Shown in pieces: positions 54,470 through 63,604 of a DNA stretch of 64,000 bases. Each line of letters starts with the position of its first letter. The stretch's first letter is position 1. The DNA comes from an uncultured Anaerolineae bacterium (GTDB lineage Bacteria; Chloroflexota; Anaerolineae; Aggregatilineales; Phototrophicaceae): NCBI GenBank assembly GCA_934216615.1, contig CAKQCB010000001.1:186001-250000 (forward strand). The letters run 5' to 3'. Under the pieces are notes generated by a model, which was not told where the DNA came from, ran no database searches, and saw only the letters and a program-made list of their open reading frames with translations. A program made the position numbers and the translations under genes.

Positions 54470-55573
54470 ATGACAATGCGTATTCGTGCTTTGATTGTAT
54501 TCGCTTTGCTTGCGACCAGCGTGCAGTTGATCAGCGCGCAAGAACCTATAGAGCATCTCGCGCTTGAAATTGATCTAGGCGGATTTGTAACAGATGCTGA
54601 GTTGACCTATCCAGCCAATGCTGACGGGCCATTTCCTACCGTGATTTTGTTTCATGGAAGTGGCCCCTATGATATGGATGCGACGGTGATGCTGAGCAGT
54701 GATAGCGAACCGCGCTCTGCAAATTTCCAATGGTTAGCGGAAAACTTACCTGAACAAGGCATCGCCGTCTTGCGCTTTAATAAACGCGGTGTCTTAGGAA
54801 ATGGGGAATATGATTTTGCGCAGGTTCAGCTCAGCTATTCGCCCGATCAATTGGTTGCAGATGCGCAGGTTGTGATCGACACTGCTCTGGAATTGCCCGA
54901 AGTTGGCGATGTCTATCTGTACGGATGGAGTGAAGGCGCGTGGATTGTGACCAACGCGGCCAGCGCCCGCGAAGATATCAGCGGGTTGATTTTGCAAGGG
55001 GGCTTAATTGGCGATTTGAGCAACGCACTGCCGTATCAACATTTAGAAAATGGGCTAACCTTTTTAAGTGAAACGGTAGACGCCAATGCAGATGGCGCGC
55101 TCGACATTGAAGAAGTGCTGTCTATTCCCGAAGGGTACCCCGCCAGCTTGATGCCTTCATTCTATATGTGGGCCTACACTTCATCACCGGAAAATCCACA
55201 GTTTAACCCAATGACCGACACCAACGGTGATGGGTTAATCGACCTCGAAACTGAACTTCGTCCGGTCATCGAGCAAACGATCAACAACTATGGACTGTTC
55301 TTGGGTCAAGTTGAATTATCTTACGACTTACTCACATTGGTAGGAGAGTTACAACTGCCGACGCTCTTGCTTCATGGGGAATGGGATGGCTGGATTCCTG
55401 CAAGCAATTCTGATCAGATAGCCGAAGCCTATCCCGAATTTGTGACGACGATTATCTACCCTGAGTTAGGCCATGCCTTAAGCCTTGTAGAATCCCCAAC
55501 GGCCGATGTTTTCGGTGAAATGGAACCTCAAGTGCTTGAAGACATTGTAGCGTGGGTGTCCGAACAAGAATAA
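54470..55573 (+). CDS. secreted alpha/beta hydrolase with EF-hand-like loops
   Basis: 367 residues. A signal peptide (ALIVFALLATSVQLISAQ) leads to an alpha/beta hydrolase fold. The oxyanion-side HGSGP, nucleophile S154 (YGWSEG), D306 (HGEWDG) and H335 (LGHA) form the likely triad. In the lid region are two 12-residue EF-hand-like loops: DANADGALDIEE (204-215, complete ligand pattern) and DTNGDGLIDLET (250-261, Thr at position 12). Calcium-dependent stability or activity is inferred. Substrate unknown (esterase or peptidase). It lies 36 bases after the XRE gene but may be separately expressed. Confidence 0.86.
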   Translation: MTMRIRALIVFALLATSVQLISAQEPIEHLALEIDLGGFVTDAELTYPANADGPFPTVILFHGSGPYDMDATVMLSSDSEPRSANFQWLAENLPEQGIAVLRFNKRGVLGNGEYDFAQVQLSYSPDQLVADAQVVIDTALELPEVGDVYLYGWSEGAWIVTNAASAREDISGLILQGGLIGDLSNALPYQHLENGLTFLSETVDANADGALDIEEVLSIPEGYPASLMPSFYMWAYTSSPENPQFNPMTDTNGDGLIDLETELRPVIEQTINNYGLFLGQVELSYDLLTLVGELQLPTLLLHGEWDGWIPASNSDQIAEAYPEFVTTIIYPELGHALSLVESPTADVFGEMEPQVLEDIVAWVSEQE

Positions 55574-55585
55574 TTTTTCTCACAG

Positions 55586-55632
55586 CACGCCTCAAAGCAT
55601 CGAGATACATGTTTTGAGGCGTGTTTTTTATG
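55586..55632 (+). terminator. terminator after the alpha/beta hydrolase gene
   Basis: CACGCCTCAAA pairs with TTTGAGGCGTG around a 15-17 base loop, then TTTTTTAT. Confidence 0.87.
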
Positions 55633-55744
55633 GGCTATGCGCAATATTTTCCCTGTAATAAAAACCTATTCAATGCTATTTTCAGTGTTTAATCTAAGCG
55701 ACTTATTTGCCCTGTGGGTACGACACTGAAAGTATAGATTCGTT

Positions 55745-56533
55745 ATGACATCACCCCTAACTGGAACCACTGTAAAAAGACGAAGCGCGTTTTGGCAGTG
55801 GCTCGTTGCCATCGCCTTATTCACTACGCCGATCTTCTCTTATGCGCTGTTCATGCAAAGAAACCAGCGCCGACTTGCAGGGGATGATACTGCTATCTGG
55901 ATATTCCTCGCGGTGATCGGGATTTCTTGGGCAATCGCTTTTGGTTTGATTCGGCGCGCAAGGGGGCGAGAGCAAGTGCATATCACTGATGCTTCAGGCG
56001 TGTCTGGGGTGATCTGGTTTGCGCCGTTATTATGGTTTTTCTTCTTCATTGCGGGCATCGGCGTCATGTTCTTGTGCATCATCCTTTTTATGGAAGACAC
56101 CGATGTGAATTCCCGAATTTTGTTCTATACCATCCTGACGTGTGTTTTTGCGATTGGTGTGCCTTTGGTTGGGATGTTGAGGCGTATCCACGCCATCCGT
56201 ATTGAAACAGATGGCACGCTCAGCTACCGTACCTTATTACGGTGGAATCCATTGGTCATCAGCGAGTATCAACATATTGAGAATTTAGTGACGCGCGGAC
56301 GCTTTAATATTCAGGTGATCACAGGTGTGCGTTTTATGAACCCTGATGCGGGAAAAGGGGAGGTAAAACTGAATTTTGTCAGCGCGTATTCTCGAAACTA
56401 TGGCAGTCCGGTATTACCGCATATTCTCGATCAATTCTTCAAGATGCGCTGTATGGAGGCGGGCTTTTCCATACGCGAAACCCCGCAAGATTTACAATGG
56501 CATGCCGAACGCGACCATCAAAAAACGCGCTGA
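55745..56533 (+). CDS. four-helix membrane protein with a C-terminal soluble domain
   Basis: 262 residues. Two pairs of hydrophobic segments are visible (WLVAIALFTTPIFSYALFM, IWIFLAVIGISWAIAFGLI, LLWFFFFIAGIGVMFLCIILFM, LFYTILTCVFAIGVPLVGML). After them a domain of about 95 residues (IETDGTLSYRTLLRWNPLVIS, LNFVSAYSRNYGSP) looks beta-rich and PH-like. I do not recognise a family. A GC-rich hairpin follows (56522-56545). Confidence 0.7.
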   Translation: MTSPLTGTTVKRRSAFWQWLVAIALFTTPIFSYALFMQRNQRRLAGDDTAIWIFLAVIGISWAIAFGLIRRARGREQVHITDASGVSGVIWFAPLLWFFFFIAGIGVMFLCIILFMEDTDVNSRILFYTILTCVFAIGVPLVGMLRRIHAIRIETDGTLSYRTLLRWNPLVISEYQHIENLVTRGRFNIQVITGVRFMNPDAGKGEVKLNFVSAYSRNYGSPVLPHILDQFFKMRCMEAGFSIRETPQDLQWHAERDHQKTR

Positions 56534-56548
56534 TTAACCAGCGCGTTT
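56522..56548. terminator. bidirectional terminator before the SRPBCC gene
   Basis: AAAACGCGCT pairs with AGCGCGTTTT around an 8-base loop and is followed by GTTTT. The A run on the other side serves the convergent SRPBCC gene. Confidence 0.85.
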
Positions 56549-56552
56549 TGTT

Positions 56553-57941
56553 TTACTTCTTCATTATCGGCCATTGCACACGAACATGGTTTGAGCGTAA
56601 GCGAACTCGTAACCCAACACGGCGGTGAGGCGGGGTTGGAGTGTGCGCTTCCGTTTCTGTAGGTTGTGATGCAACGGACGTAACCTCTTGATCTGGAGTG
56701 CGTGCTGGCTCAGCAGAGACGGGCGCATCAAAGCGCGGTCTTTCAACGCCGAAGATTTCCCAGATACTTTTTTCACCGTCTACGGACTCTGTAGGCGTGT
56801 GGGCTTCTGTGGGAACCCTTTCGCTCGTAGTGGTTTCTACTTCGCCAAAATCATAGGTTTGGGTAGAAGTTTCGGTAGTGTTACCGAACGGGTCAACGCT
56901 GTGAACCACAGTTTCGATAGGAGGTACCTCAACATATTGAGGAATCTCGACAGGCCCACCTTCACTCACCATCTCGGACTTCAGCGCCGACACGACAGGG
57001 TCGCGTGGGGGAGGCGGTTCGCTAGGGGGTTCATCCATCACCGGCCCACCCTCGCTAATCATCTTGGCTTCTGCTTGTGATGTATCCGTCGTGAGCACTG
57101 CATGTTCCGCTGTGGCTTTGGCGGGGTTGCCGAAGCGAGCGTAATCATCTTCGGTGATAGACGCTAAGAATTCAGGTTCTTCCGTGTCAGTGTCTACGAC
57201 AGGTTCGTTTTGGCCTTCCTGTGTTGGGGTAGAGGCGACCACCGGACGGGTATCAAATTCAGTCGTGGGTGGTTCATCCCCTAACTGGATCGGTTCAATT
57301 TTTTGACCATCTTCAAAACTGATCGCGGGTTCATCCTCAAATGAGAAGTTTGCGCTGAAGGGGTCAAAGGCTGTTTCGGCAGGGGTGCTCGGTGTGGGTG
57401 CTTCTGGCGATGCTGAGTCTTCACCCCCTGCACGCGCTTTATACTGCATACGTGCTTCTACATCCGGTGCGTCACGCATCAACGATTGGGGCGGGGCGAG
57501 TCGAGCTTCTTTGGAAGTTTGAACCACTTCTTTAAATAAGTTGCGTAAGCTATCCGCCATCAGGTTTTCTAGTTTACGCGAAGCGCCACGCAAACCAGTT
57601 AAGAAACCGCGTTCTTCAAAGGTGAATGTCCATTGAACAATCGTGCCTTCGGCGATCTCTTGTAGTCGAATACGCCCACGGTTGGACTCATAATTGACGC
57701 CATTTACAAAAATATATTCGTAGCCTAAGCCTTTGTACCAAGCGGCGACTTCAACAATATATTCGCGTCCACCCGGCGTAAGGTAACGCCAACGAGTTCC
57801 TGCGCCTTCCCGTTTTGTGGAAAGGAAAGAAACTTCTCGGCAGTCCGCAATCCACTGCGGGTTACGGCTGATGTCACTGAGATATGCCCAGACCGCGACT
57901 TGCGGAACAGGGATAAGGATGCGTTGATCAAGTGTTGTCAT
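56553..57941 (-). CDS. SRPBCC-domain protein with a long disordered acidic tail
   Basis: 462 residues. The first about 145 form an SRPBCC/polyketide-cyclase-like fold (ILIPVPQVAVWAYLSDISRNPQWIADC, GTRWRYLTPGGREYIVEV, IVQWTFTFEERGF), a hydrophobic-ligand pocket. About 290 residues of low-complexity Pro/Thr/Glu-rich sequence follow, with repeated SEGGPV motifs (two copies, three by spacing). The last about 25 residues are basic (RRVGLRVRLRSNHVRVQWP). Disorder plus a basic end suggests binding to another protein or nucleic acid, but this is speculation. Monocistronic. Confidence 0.82.
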   Translation of the reverse strand: MTTLDQRILIPVPQVAVWAYLSDISRNPQWIADCREVSFLSTKREGAGTRWRYLTPGGREYIVEVAAWYKGLGYEYIFVNGVNYESNRGRIRLQEIAEGTIVQWTFTFEERGFLTGLRGASRKLENLMADSLRNLFKEVVQTSKEARLAPPQSLMRDAPDVEARMQYKARAGGEDSASPEAPTPSTPAETAFDPFSANFSFEDEPAISFEDGQKIEPIQLGDEPPTTEFDTRPVVASTPTQEGQNEPVVDTDTEEPEFLASITEDDYARFGNPAKATAEHAVLTTDTSQAEAKMISEGGPVMDEPPSEPPPPRDPVVSALKSEMVSEGGPVEIPQYVEVPPIETVVHSVDPFGNTTETSTQTYDFGEVETTTSERVPTEAHTPTESVDGEKSIWEIFGVERPRFDAPVSAEPARTPDQEVTSVASQPTETEAHTPTPPHRRVGLRVRLRSNHVRVQWPIMKK

Positions 57942-58094
57942 AATAGTTTAATTATAGATTATCTGTGTGAGTGTACCAAATCAGGCATTTTCGTGTATAA
58001 CATGAGTAAGCCTGTGACCTACACCCTGCCATTATACCAAAATTGAAGCGAAGGCGTGGGCTTTAGCTTTTTGTAATGAGGAGTAAGGCGGATT

Positions 58095-58373
58095 TTGATT
58101 ACACCAGCATTAACCTTTGGGTTTATTGTAGCCACGTTGTTAGGTTCGATTTTTCACCTGATTGTTGGTGGAGATACCCGTCGATATGCCTTATTTCTCA
58201 TCGCCGCATGGTTTGGGTTCGCCATGGGGCATTTTTTAGGTGTAGTGTTTCAAATCAACATTATTAATATTGGGTTAATACGCGCCTTTACTGCTTTTTG
58301 GGGTGCCTTTGCTGCGTTATTCGTTGCGATGATCTTAAGCTCGAATCGTCAACGGAAACGCAAAGCGCGATAA
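58095..58373 (+). CDS. small three-helix membrane protein
   Basis: 92 residues starting with TTG 58095 (AAGGCGG before it). Hydrophobic segments: LTFGFIVATLLGSIFHLIV, YALFLIAAWFGFAMGHFLGVVF and AFTAFWGAFAALFVAMIL, then a basic tail. First gene of a three-gene set, 12 bases before the next. Confidence 0.68.
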   Translation: MITPALTFGFIVATLLGSIFHLIVGGDTRRYALFLIAAWFGFAMGHFLGVVFQINIINIGLIRAFTAFWGAFAALFVAMILSSNRQRKRKAR

Positions 58374-58385
58374 GGATGAGACTAT

Positions 58386-58880
58386 ATGGAACAGACATTA
58401 CCACCCTCTACAACCGCAGAAAAACCTGAAGCTGGGCAAAAAGGAAAGATGAATATTCGGCGAACCGTGATCATTGCGGCGGGGGCGCTCTTAGCGGTAA
58501 TTCTGCTCATCGTCATCATCACGCTTGTGATCGCCATCACGGCCGACCCTGAACAAGCTTCTGGGACGGTACGCTTGATTCGTGATTTGATCGTTATTTT
58601 TGTGGCGCTTGAAGTCAGCTTGATCATTCTGGCGTTGGCTGTGTTGATCTTGCAAGTTGCAAAACTGGTCAACTTGTTACAGTCTGAAGTGAAACCCATT
58701 TTAGAAAACACACAAGATGCGGCAAAAACCGCCCAAACCACTGCGCAGTTTGTCAGCCAGAATGTGACAGAACCTGTCGTGAAAACCGGCGCTTTCATCA
58801 CGGCAGCGGGGGCATTTTCTAAAGAACTCTTTGGTATTCGTAAAGCAGTTCGCCGTACCAAGCAAAAGGCACAAAAATAA
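58386..58880 (+). CDS. two-helix membrane protein with a soluble helical tail (DUF948-like)
   Basis: 164 residues. A Pro-rich start, two hydrophobic segments (AAGALLAVILLIVIITLVIAI and IFVALEVSLIILALAVLIL), then a long amphipathic helix (EVKPILENTQDAAKTAQTTAQF) and a basic end. This layout resembles the DUF948 envelope-stress family. Its stop overlaps the start of the YtxH gene by one base. Confidence 0.8.
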   Translation: MEQTLPPSTTAEKPEAGQKGKMNIRRTVIIAAGALLAVILLIVIITLVIAITADPEQASGTVRLIRDLIVIFVALEVSLIILALAVLILQVAKLVNLLQSEVKPILENTQDAAKTAQTTAQFVSQNVTEPVVKTGAFITAAGAFSKELFGIRKAVRRTKQKAQK

Positions 58881-59155
58881 TGAGTAAACGAACAAAACAG
58901 GCCGACTCATTTGATGGCAAAATATTTTTGATCGGCACGTTGATTGGGTTTTTCACAGCGGGCGTTTCCGCACTCTTTCTCTCACCGCGAAGCGGGCGAG
59001 AAAATCGTGACCAGCTCACCCAGTCCGTAGATGAAACTTCACAATCCATTCGCTCTAAAGTGAATTCGCTCACGCCTTCTGACCCGGTTGCGCAGAGTAT
59101 GGCGGAAGGAAAAGAAGCGGCCCGCCGTCGCCGTTTAGAGCTTGGCTTGAACTAA
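58880..59155 (+). CDS. YtxH-family protein
   Basis: 91 residues: one membrane helix (IFLIGTLIGFFTAGVSALFL) followed directly by SPRSGRENRDQL, the YtxH signature, and an amphipathic helix. YtxH-type proteins are stress-linked and usually sit beside DUF948-like genes, as here. It is the last gene of the operon and convergent with nnrDE. Confidence 0.87.
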   Translation: MSKRTKQADSFDGKIFLIGTLIGFFTAGVSALFLSPRSGRENRDQLTQSVDETSQSIRSKVNSLTPSDPVAQSMAEGKEAARRRRLELGLN

Positions 59156-59157
59156 GC

Positions 59158-60792
59158 CTATTCTAACTCTCTGAAGACGCGACCGAGTGTGTGAATTACA
59201 TCACTCGCGAGGATGCTACGCTTGTGATTCGGGGGTTCTGCCGCAAGGGTGCCAGCGTATCCATGAAGGTAGACCCCGATGCAAGCCGCTTTAAAACTCT
59301 CTACGTTTTGGGCTAACAGCCCGCCTATAATCCCTGCGAGGACATCGCCTGTGCCAGCTTTGGCGAGGGCTGTTGTCTTGAAGGGACTCAACATCACCTG
59401 TCCATCAGGGTTTGCGATGACTGTATGCGCCCCCTTTAACACAACGTGAACCTGCCATTTTTTTGCATATTCGCTGGCGACTGCGAGGCGTTTTTGTTGA
59501 ATCGTTTCGATGGGAAGCTGTGTCAAACGTGACATTTCCCCCGGGTGTGGGGTGATGATCGTCGTTTGAGGCAGATGTGATGACCAATCTTGAATCTTCG
59601 CCATCTGGTTGAGCGCGTCGGCATCAATGACTAAGCGTGCAGAGACGTTGTTTTCTGCGAGATGATTTAAAAAGGCGCGGATGAATTCTAAAGTATCATC
59701 GGTTTGATGAAGCCCCGGGCCGAGGATCCCTGCTTGATAGGTGCTCACTGCTGTGAGGATCGCCTGCATCGCATCAGCAGTCACGGTTCCCTGTGGGGAT
59801 CGCAGAGAAATCCACGTCGGTTCTAAAAGATGACCTTGCAAGCTAGGTAAGATCGATTCTGGAACGGCGATGGTCACCAATCCCGCCCCGGTATGATACC
59901 CTGCACTTCCAGCCAAAAGGGGTGCCCCACTATACGATTGTGACCCGCCCACGATGAGAAGCTTTCCAAATGTCCCTTTATTACCGTTAACTGTTCGTAC
60001 GGGCAAGCCTGCGCGTACATAGCTATCATCGACCATTTGGATCGGGGCATCATTCAACTGTGATGATTCTGTCGTGACGCCTAACGATACAAAGGTGAGT
60101 TTGCCTACACGCTCCGCGGCGGGGAATCGAAAATGCCCATGTTTGAAGGCGATAAAACTCATCGTTTCGTCTGCGTGGATCGTGTGTTCATCTGCTTCGC
60201 CTGTGTCACAGTCCATTCCACTTGGACAATCTACCGCGAGGATATAAGGCCGTTTTTTTGTAGTCTTTGGGGTGTCGAGCATTTGAAAGATGGGTGGGGT
60301 TCGCTCATCAGCAGTGACCAAGCTCTGATGTATGTTTTGAAGAAGCTGTGCGCCTTCTGCACGCAAAGGGAGGTGAATGCCAATGCCGTAGATCGCATCA
60401 ATGACAATATCACTGGCGGTGAGCAGATCATGGAGCTTCTGTGCCTGTACATCTTCAGACGCTGAGGTCACCTCAATCTTGGCTTGGCGCACCGCATCCA
60501 AAAGGGGATCGCCCGCTGGACGAGCTTTGGTGAGATAACAACGAACCGCCACATGAAATTCTGTTTTTAGGATGCGCGCGGCGACTAAACCATCCCCGCC
60601 ATTATTGCCCCCGCCCACAAAAACCGCAATTTTCGCCTCTTGAGGGGGGATATGAACTTTATGGATAAAGTCGATGACCCGAAGCGCGATGGCGCGTCCC
60701 GCTCTTTGCATCAGCTCCGCATAAGGGATTCCATGCGCATCAATTTCCGCTTCGATTTGGCGAATTTCTGCGACAGAAACGACTTTTATCAT
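59158..60792 (-). CDS. nnrDE: bifunctional NAD(P)H-hydrate epimerase / ADP-dependent dehydratase
   Basis: 544 residues. The N-terminal about 225 are the YjeF_N epimerase (LMQRAGRA, FVGGGNNGGDGLVAAR, VDCPSGMDCDTGE). The rest is the carbohydrate-kinase-like YjeF_C dehydratase with GLVTIAVPE, TPHPGEMSRL, VLKGAHTVI and AGTGDVLAGIIGGLLAQ. Together they repair damaged NAD(P)H hydrates, using ADP in bacteria. Length agrees with fused NnrDE proteins. Transcribed toward the left with its own unit, convergent with the YtxH gene. Confidence 0.97.
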   Translation of the reverse strand: MIKVVSVAEIRQIEAEIDAHGIPYAELMQRAGRAIALRVIDFIHKVHIPPQEAKIAVFVGGGNNGGDGLVAARILKTEFHVAVRCYLTKARPAGDPLLDAVRQAKIEVTSASEDVQAQKLHDLLTASDIVIDAIYGIGIHLPLRAEGAQLLQNIHQSLVTADERTPPIFQMLDTPKTTKKRPYILAVDCPSGMDCDTGEADEHTIHADETMSFIAFKHGHFRFPAAERVGKLTFVSLGVTTESSQLNDAPIQMVDDSYVRAGLPVRTVNGNKGTFGKLLIVGGSQSYSGAPLLAGSAGYHTGAGLVTIAVPESILPSLQGHLLEPTWISLRSPQGTVTADAMQAILTAVSTYQAGILGPGLHQTDDTLEFIRAFLNHLAENNVSARLVIDADALNQMAKIQDWSSHLPQTTIITPHPGEMSRLTQLPIETIQQKRLAVASEYAKKWQVHVVLKGAHTVIANPDGQVMLSPFKTTALAKAGTGDVLAGIIGGLLAQNVESFKAACIGVYLHGYAGTLAAEPPNHKRSILASDVIHTLGRVFRELE

Positions 60793-60809
60793 GATCTCTA
60801 CGCCTTAAA

Positions 60810-60856
60810 ACAAAAACACCTAAAAGTGATTTGAGTATATCGCTTTTAGGTGTTCT
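60810..60856 (-). terminator. terminator after the polyprenyl synthase gene
   Basis: On the minus strand AACACCTAAAAG pairs with CTTTTAGGTGTT, followed by TTTGTTTT. It lies just downstream of the polyprenyl synthase gene. Confidence 0.82.
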
Positions 60857-60880
60857 ATAACGTTTCTACGAGGAAAGAGA

Positions 60881-61858
60881 TTAGTACTCGCGTTTGATGA
60901 CTGAGTTTGCTAACTCGATGAGCGCTGTTTTCGCAGGGGAATCCGCGATGGCATCTAAGCTTTCAATCGCACTGTTGACCAACTGCTGTGCTTGTTCTTG
61001 TGCTTCTTTCACTGCATCCCCTTTGAGCGCACGTTCTTTGATACTTTGTAAGGGGTCAGTGGTATTATTGTTTTGGGTATTCTCGTAAGCGATAGCAAAA
61101 CCGCGACCTTGTTCTACGTCAATGCCGGACGTTTTACCCAACTGCGCTTCATCACCAATGAGGTCAAGCACATCGTCGATGATTTGGAAAGCCAAGCCGA
61201 GGTTGAAACCGAAGTTTGCGAAAATTTCAATTTTGTCGCTGGACGCTTCGGCTAATTTTGCGCCTAGTTTTGCGCCAGAGCGGAACAGCGCGGCGGTTTT
61301 ACGGGCGATGATTTCATAATACACGGCGCGGGAAAAGTTATTCTCTTTGACCGCCGCCGCTTGCATCGTTTCGCCTTCAACTAAGGCGATTGTACCTTCA
61401 GCAAAGTCGATATTGAGGTCTTTATACGGCGCCATCAGTTCGTAGACTTTTGTGAATAGAAAATCGCCTGTGAGTAGGGCGAAGGTGCGCCCCCACAGGG
61501 CATTCACAGACGGGCGACCCCGACGGACAACCCCATGATCGTTAATATCGTCATGGACGACGCTGGCGGTATGTACCAGCTCAATCGCCGCTGCAACCGG
61601 AAGCACAGAATTGAAGTTTTGCCCACCTAATGCGGCATAGGTTAATAAAATCAAGCGAGGGCGAATGCGTTTGCCACCTGCACTCAAAATGTGGCGCGCC
61701 GCGTCGCGAAGCACTGTGACATCGCTGTTCACAGTTTCGTACATCAATGTTTCCAATGACGCAATGGCTTCATTTATGTGTTCATTAGTCATAGGCTTAT
61801 TTTGCAAATCAGTCTCACTAACAGCATTGAATGTACGAGAAGTTGAGTTAAGCATCAT
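60881..61858 (-). CDS. polyprenyl (trans-isoprenyl) diphosphate synthase
   Basis: 325 residues, a class I trans-prenyltransferase. The two Asp-rich motifs are present: HDDINDHG (first, DDxxD) and QIIDDVLDL (second). GGKRIRPRLILLTYAALG and a late GKTSGID-type helix support it. It condenses IPP with allylic diphosphates to make a polyprenyl chain for quinones or carotenoids. The first 23 residues are not conserved-looking, so ATG 61792 (MTNEHINEAI) is an alternative start. The leader holds an inverted repeat (61883-61911). Confidence 0.94.
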   Translation of the reverse strand: MMLNSTSRTFNAVSETDLQNKPMTNEHINEAIASLETLMYETVNSDVTVLRDAARHILSAGGKRIRPRLILLTYAALGGQNFNSVLPVAAAIELVHTASVVHDDINDHGVVRRGRPSVNALWGRTFALLTGDFLFTKVYELMAPYKDLNIDFAEGTIALVEGETMQAAAVKENNFSRAVYYEIIARKTAALFRSGAKLGAKLAEASSDKIEIFANFGFNLGLAFQIIDDVLDLIGDEAQLGKTSGIDVEQGRGFAIAYENTQNNNTTDPLQSIKERALKGDAVKEAQEQAQQLVNSAIESLDAIADSPAKTALIELANSVIKREY

Positions 61859-61882
61859 GCACTAAGGTTCCTGTGTTTGAAT

Positions 61883-61911
61883 ACGAACAAAGGACACTTT
61901 ACCTTGTTCGT
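61883..61911 (-). repeat. inverted repeat in the polyprenyl synthase leader
   Basis: ACGAACAA and TTGTTCGT flank a short loop with a further two pairs (GG/CC) and one bulge. It lies about 25 bases upstream of the start. It could be an operator or an mRNA hairpin; no regulator gene is adjacent. Confidence 0.4.
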
Positions 61912-62016
61912 TTGTGACGTTTAGTACAAATTAAATCTTATAAACGATTGTATCGAAACAGTGATTGAGTGTCAACGAACGTTCATAGATAACCGTCACT
62001 AACTTCGCATGAAGTT

Positions 62017-63075
62017 TTACACATTTTCCCTAACGACGGGAACATCAAACCATATGGTGGTGCCTTCATCCAAAACGCTATTGATGATACAACTGATCCC
62101 CAGATTATCGAGTATTGATTTTGTAATTGATAAGCCAATTCCTAAACCTTCATAGGGTTGGCTTTTATTGGAATGAAGTTGATAAAACGTATCGAAGACT
62201 TTGTCAGCAGTATCTTTATCCATGCCAACCCCAAAGTCCTGAATCTGAATACGCACCACGTTGTCGATGTGTGTGTAAGTGACGAGAACTTGGTCTTTAC
62301 TATTCTTGAGGGCGTTGATGATGAGTTCTTGCATCACGATGCCAATTTTTTTCGCATCCGTAAGCAGTGCCGGTATCCCTACTGGGTAAGTGATTGTGAT
62401 TCTATCAACTTCGTCGGTATGCGGAAAATGCTTTTTAATCGTCTTGAGCGCGAAATAGTAAGGGTCTAACGCGTGACAGGCTTCTATTTTAACTGGCCCT
62501 AATTCGCGTAGTGATCTTAACCGTGTGAGGTGGGTTTCAAGACGGCTCGCGGCCTGTAGTACCATATCAAGAGTGTTCTCTGCATACCCCGCTTGATCTT
62601 GGAGTTGTTTCAACCCCGCTTTAATGTGATGGATCGGCGTGGCGAATTCATGCACCACCGTATTGAGAACATTACTGCGTAACATCTCCAATTGTTGATC
62701 TTTGAGCGACTGAAAATGTCTATTTTGGCTGAGACGGTTGCAATTTGTCGTGATGTAGTGCGTATCCGCAGGGGCGATAAAGTCGATCATTTCGTATTCG
62801 CTCAACGCGGATGGACTATCGCAGACACACAGCAAGTAGGTAGCAAAGGGTTTTGGCTTGTTCAGCAGTCCCTTTAAATTGGATATGCGAATTGTGTTGC
62901 AGTCAATCAGGGTGATGAGCGGGGACAGATCACGCAGTTCTTCTAGGTGAGCGCGTCGTGTGGTGATGCGGAAGAGATGGATATCAAACGCTTCAGAAAG
63001 CTCATCGATTGTCTCGTTCATCCACGCTTGATTTTGGTTTTGAGTGAGTATGGCAAGGGCTGGCTTGCGTGACAT
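62017..63075 (-). CDS. orphan histidine kinase
   Basis: 352 residues. About 1-115 may be a degenerate receiver-like or sensor fold (LAILTQNQ at the start, LITLIDCN near 53-60). HisKA follows with H142 in VHEFATPIHHI, then a HATPase with N box ELIINALKNS, DFGVGM and YEGLGIGLS. No transmembrane segment is seen, so the protein is cytoplasmic. No response regulator gene is adjacent, so its partner is unknown. Confidence 0.88.
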   Translation of the reverse strand: MSRKPALAILTQNQNQAWMNETIDELSEAFDIHLFRITTRRAHLEELRDLSPLITLIDCNTIRISNLKGLLNKPKPFATYLLCVCDSPSALSEYEMIDFIAPADTHYITTNCNRLSQNRHFQSLKDQQLEMLRSNVLNTVVHEFATPIHHIKAGLKQLQDQAGYAENTLDMVLQAASRLETHLTRLRSLRELGPVKIEACHALDPYYFALKTIKKHFPHTDEVDRITITYPVGIPALLTDAKKIGIVMQELIINALKNSKDQVLVTYTHIDNVVRIQIQDFGVGMDKDTADKVFDTFYQLHSNKSQPYEGLGIGLSITKSILDNLGISCIINSVLDEGTTIWFDVPVVRENV

Positions 63076-63104
63076 ATTCTGTCGCTTATATGCTCATGGT
63101 GAAT

Positions 63105-63473
63105 CTACGCATTAGGGTCATCGTCCATCGACTCTAACGCTTGGATAAAGGCATCTAAATTTGGACGTTCTTGGTTACATTCAGAACAACCCACATAAGG
63201 ATCGGCGATTGGTTTTTTATGCTTACTGCATGTTGCAATCAGTTCTGTACGACGGCCAAGCCCTAATAAAACAGGTTTGAAGCGTAAGGTCAGGGCTAAG
63301 TTCGGGTTGGCATTCGCTTGTAGAATATCGGGTACAGGACATTTTGAGCAATCAGACGGTTTCCACGGCAGAGACCCATCATGTTCGTCTACTAATCGAC
63401 ATTCCTGCACATTACGCCCACGGTGAAAATCTTGATAATAATAGCGACATTCTTTACCCGCTGGAGTACGCAT
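63105..63473 (-). CDS. small Cys-rich metal-binding protein
   Basis: 122 residues. Two four-ligand sets are visible: C9, C25, C42, C45 and C82, H85, C96, C99. The first could hold a [4Fe-4S] cluster or zinc; the second fits a zinc ribbon (CSKH..CSEC). No family is recognised. Acidic C-terminus. It lies 29 bases upstream of the histidine kinase gene on the same strand, so the two may be co-transcribed. Confidence 0.75.
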   Translation of the reverse strand: MRTPAGKECRYYYQDFHRGRNVQECRLVDEHDGSLPWKPSDCSKCPVPDILQANANPNLALTLRFKPVLLGLGRRTELIATCSKHKKPIADPYVGCSECNQERPNLDAFIQALESMDDDPNA

Positions 63474-63495
63474 CTAACATCCTACAGTTTCCAAG

Positions 63496-63534
63496 AACAG
63501 TAGTCTAATCTCTAAATTCGGATCAGACTACCGT
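63496..63534 (-). repeat. inverted repeat between the helicase and the Cys-rich protein gene
   Basis: GTAGTCT and AGACTAC, with AAC/GTT outside them, form a stem of about 10 pairs around an 18-base spacer. No T run follows on the minus strand, so it is not a clear terminator. Confidence 0.4.
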
Positions 63535-63604
63535 TCAATCCTAACATATAAAGGTGAAGTTTAAAGCGGATTACCGTTTGAATCTCGTGATGATTGAGTT
63601 TAAA

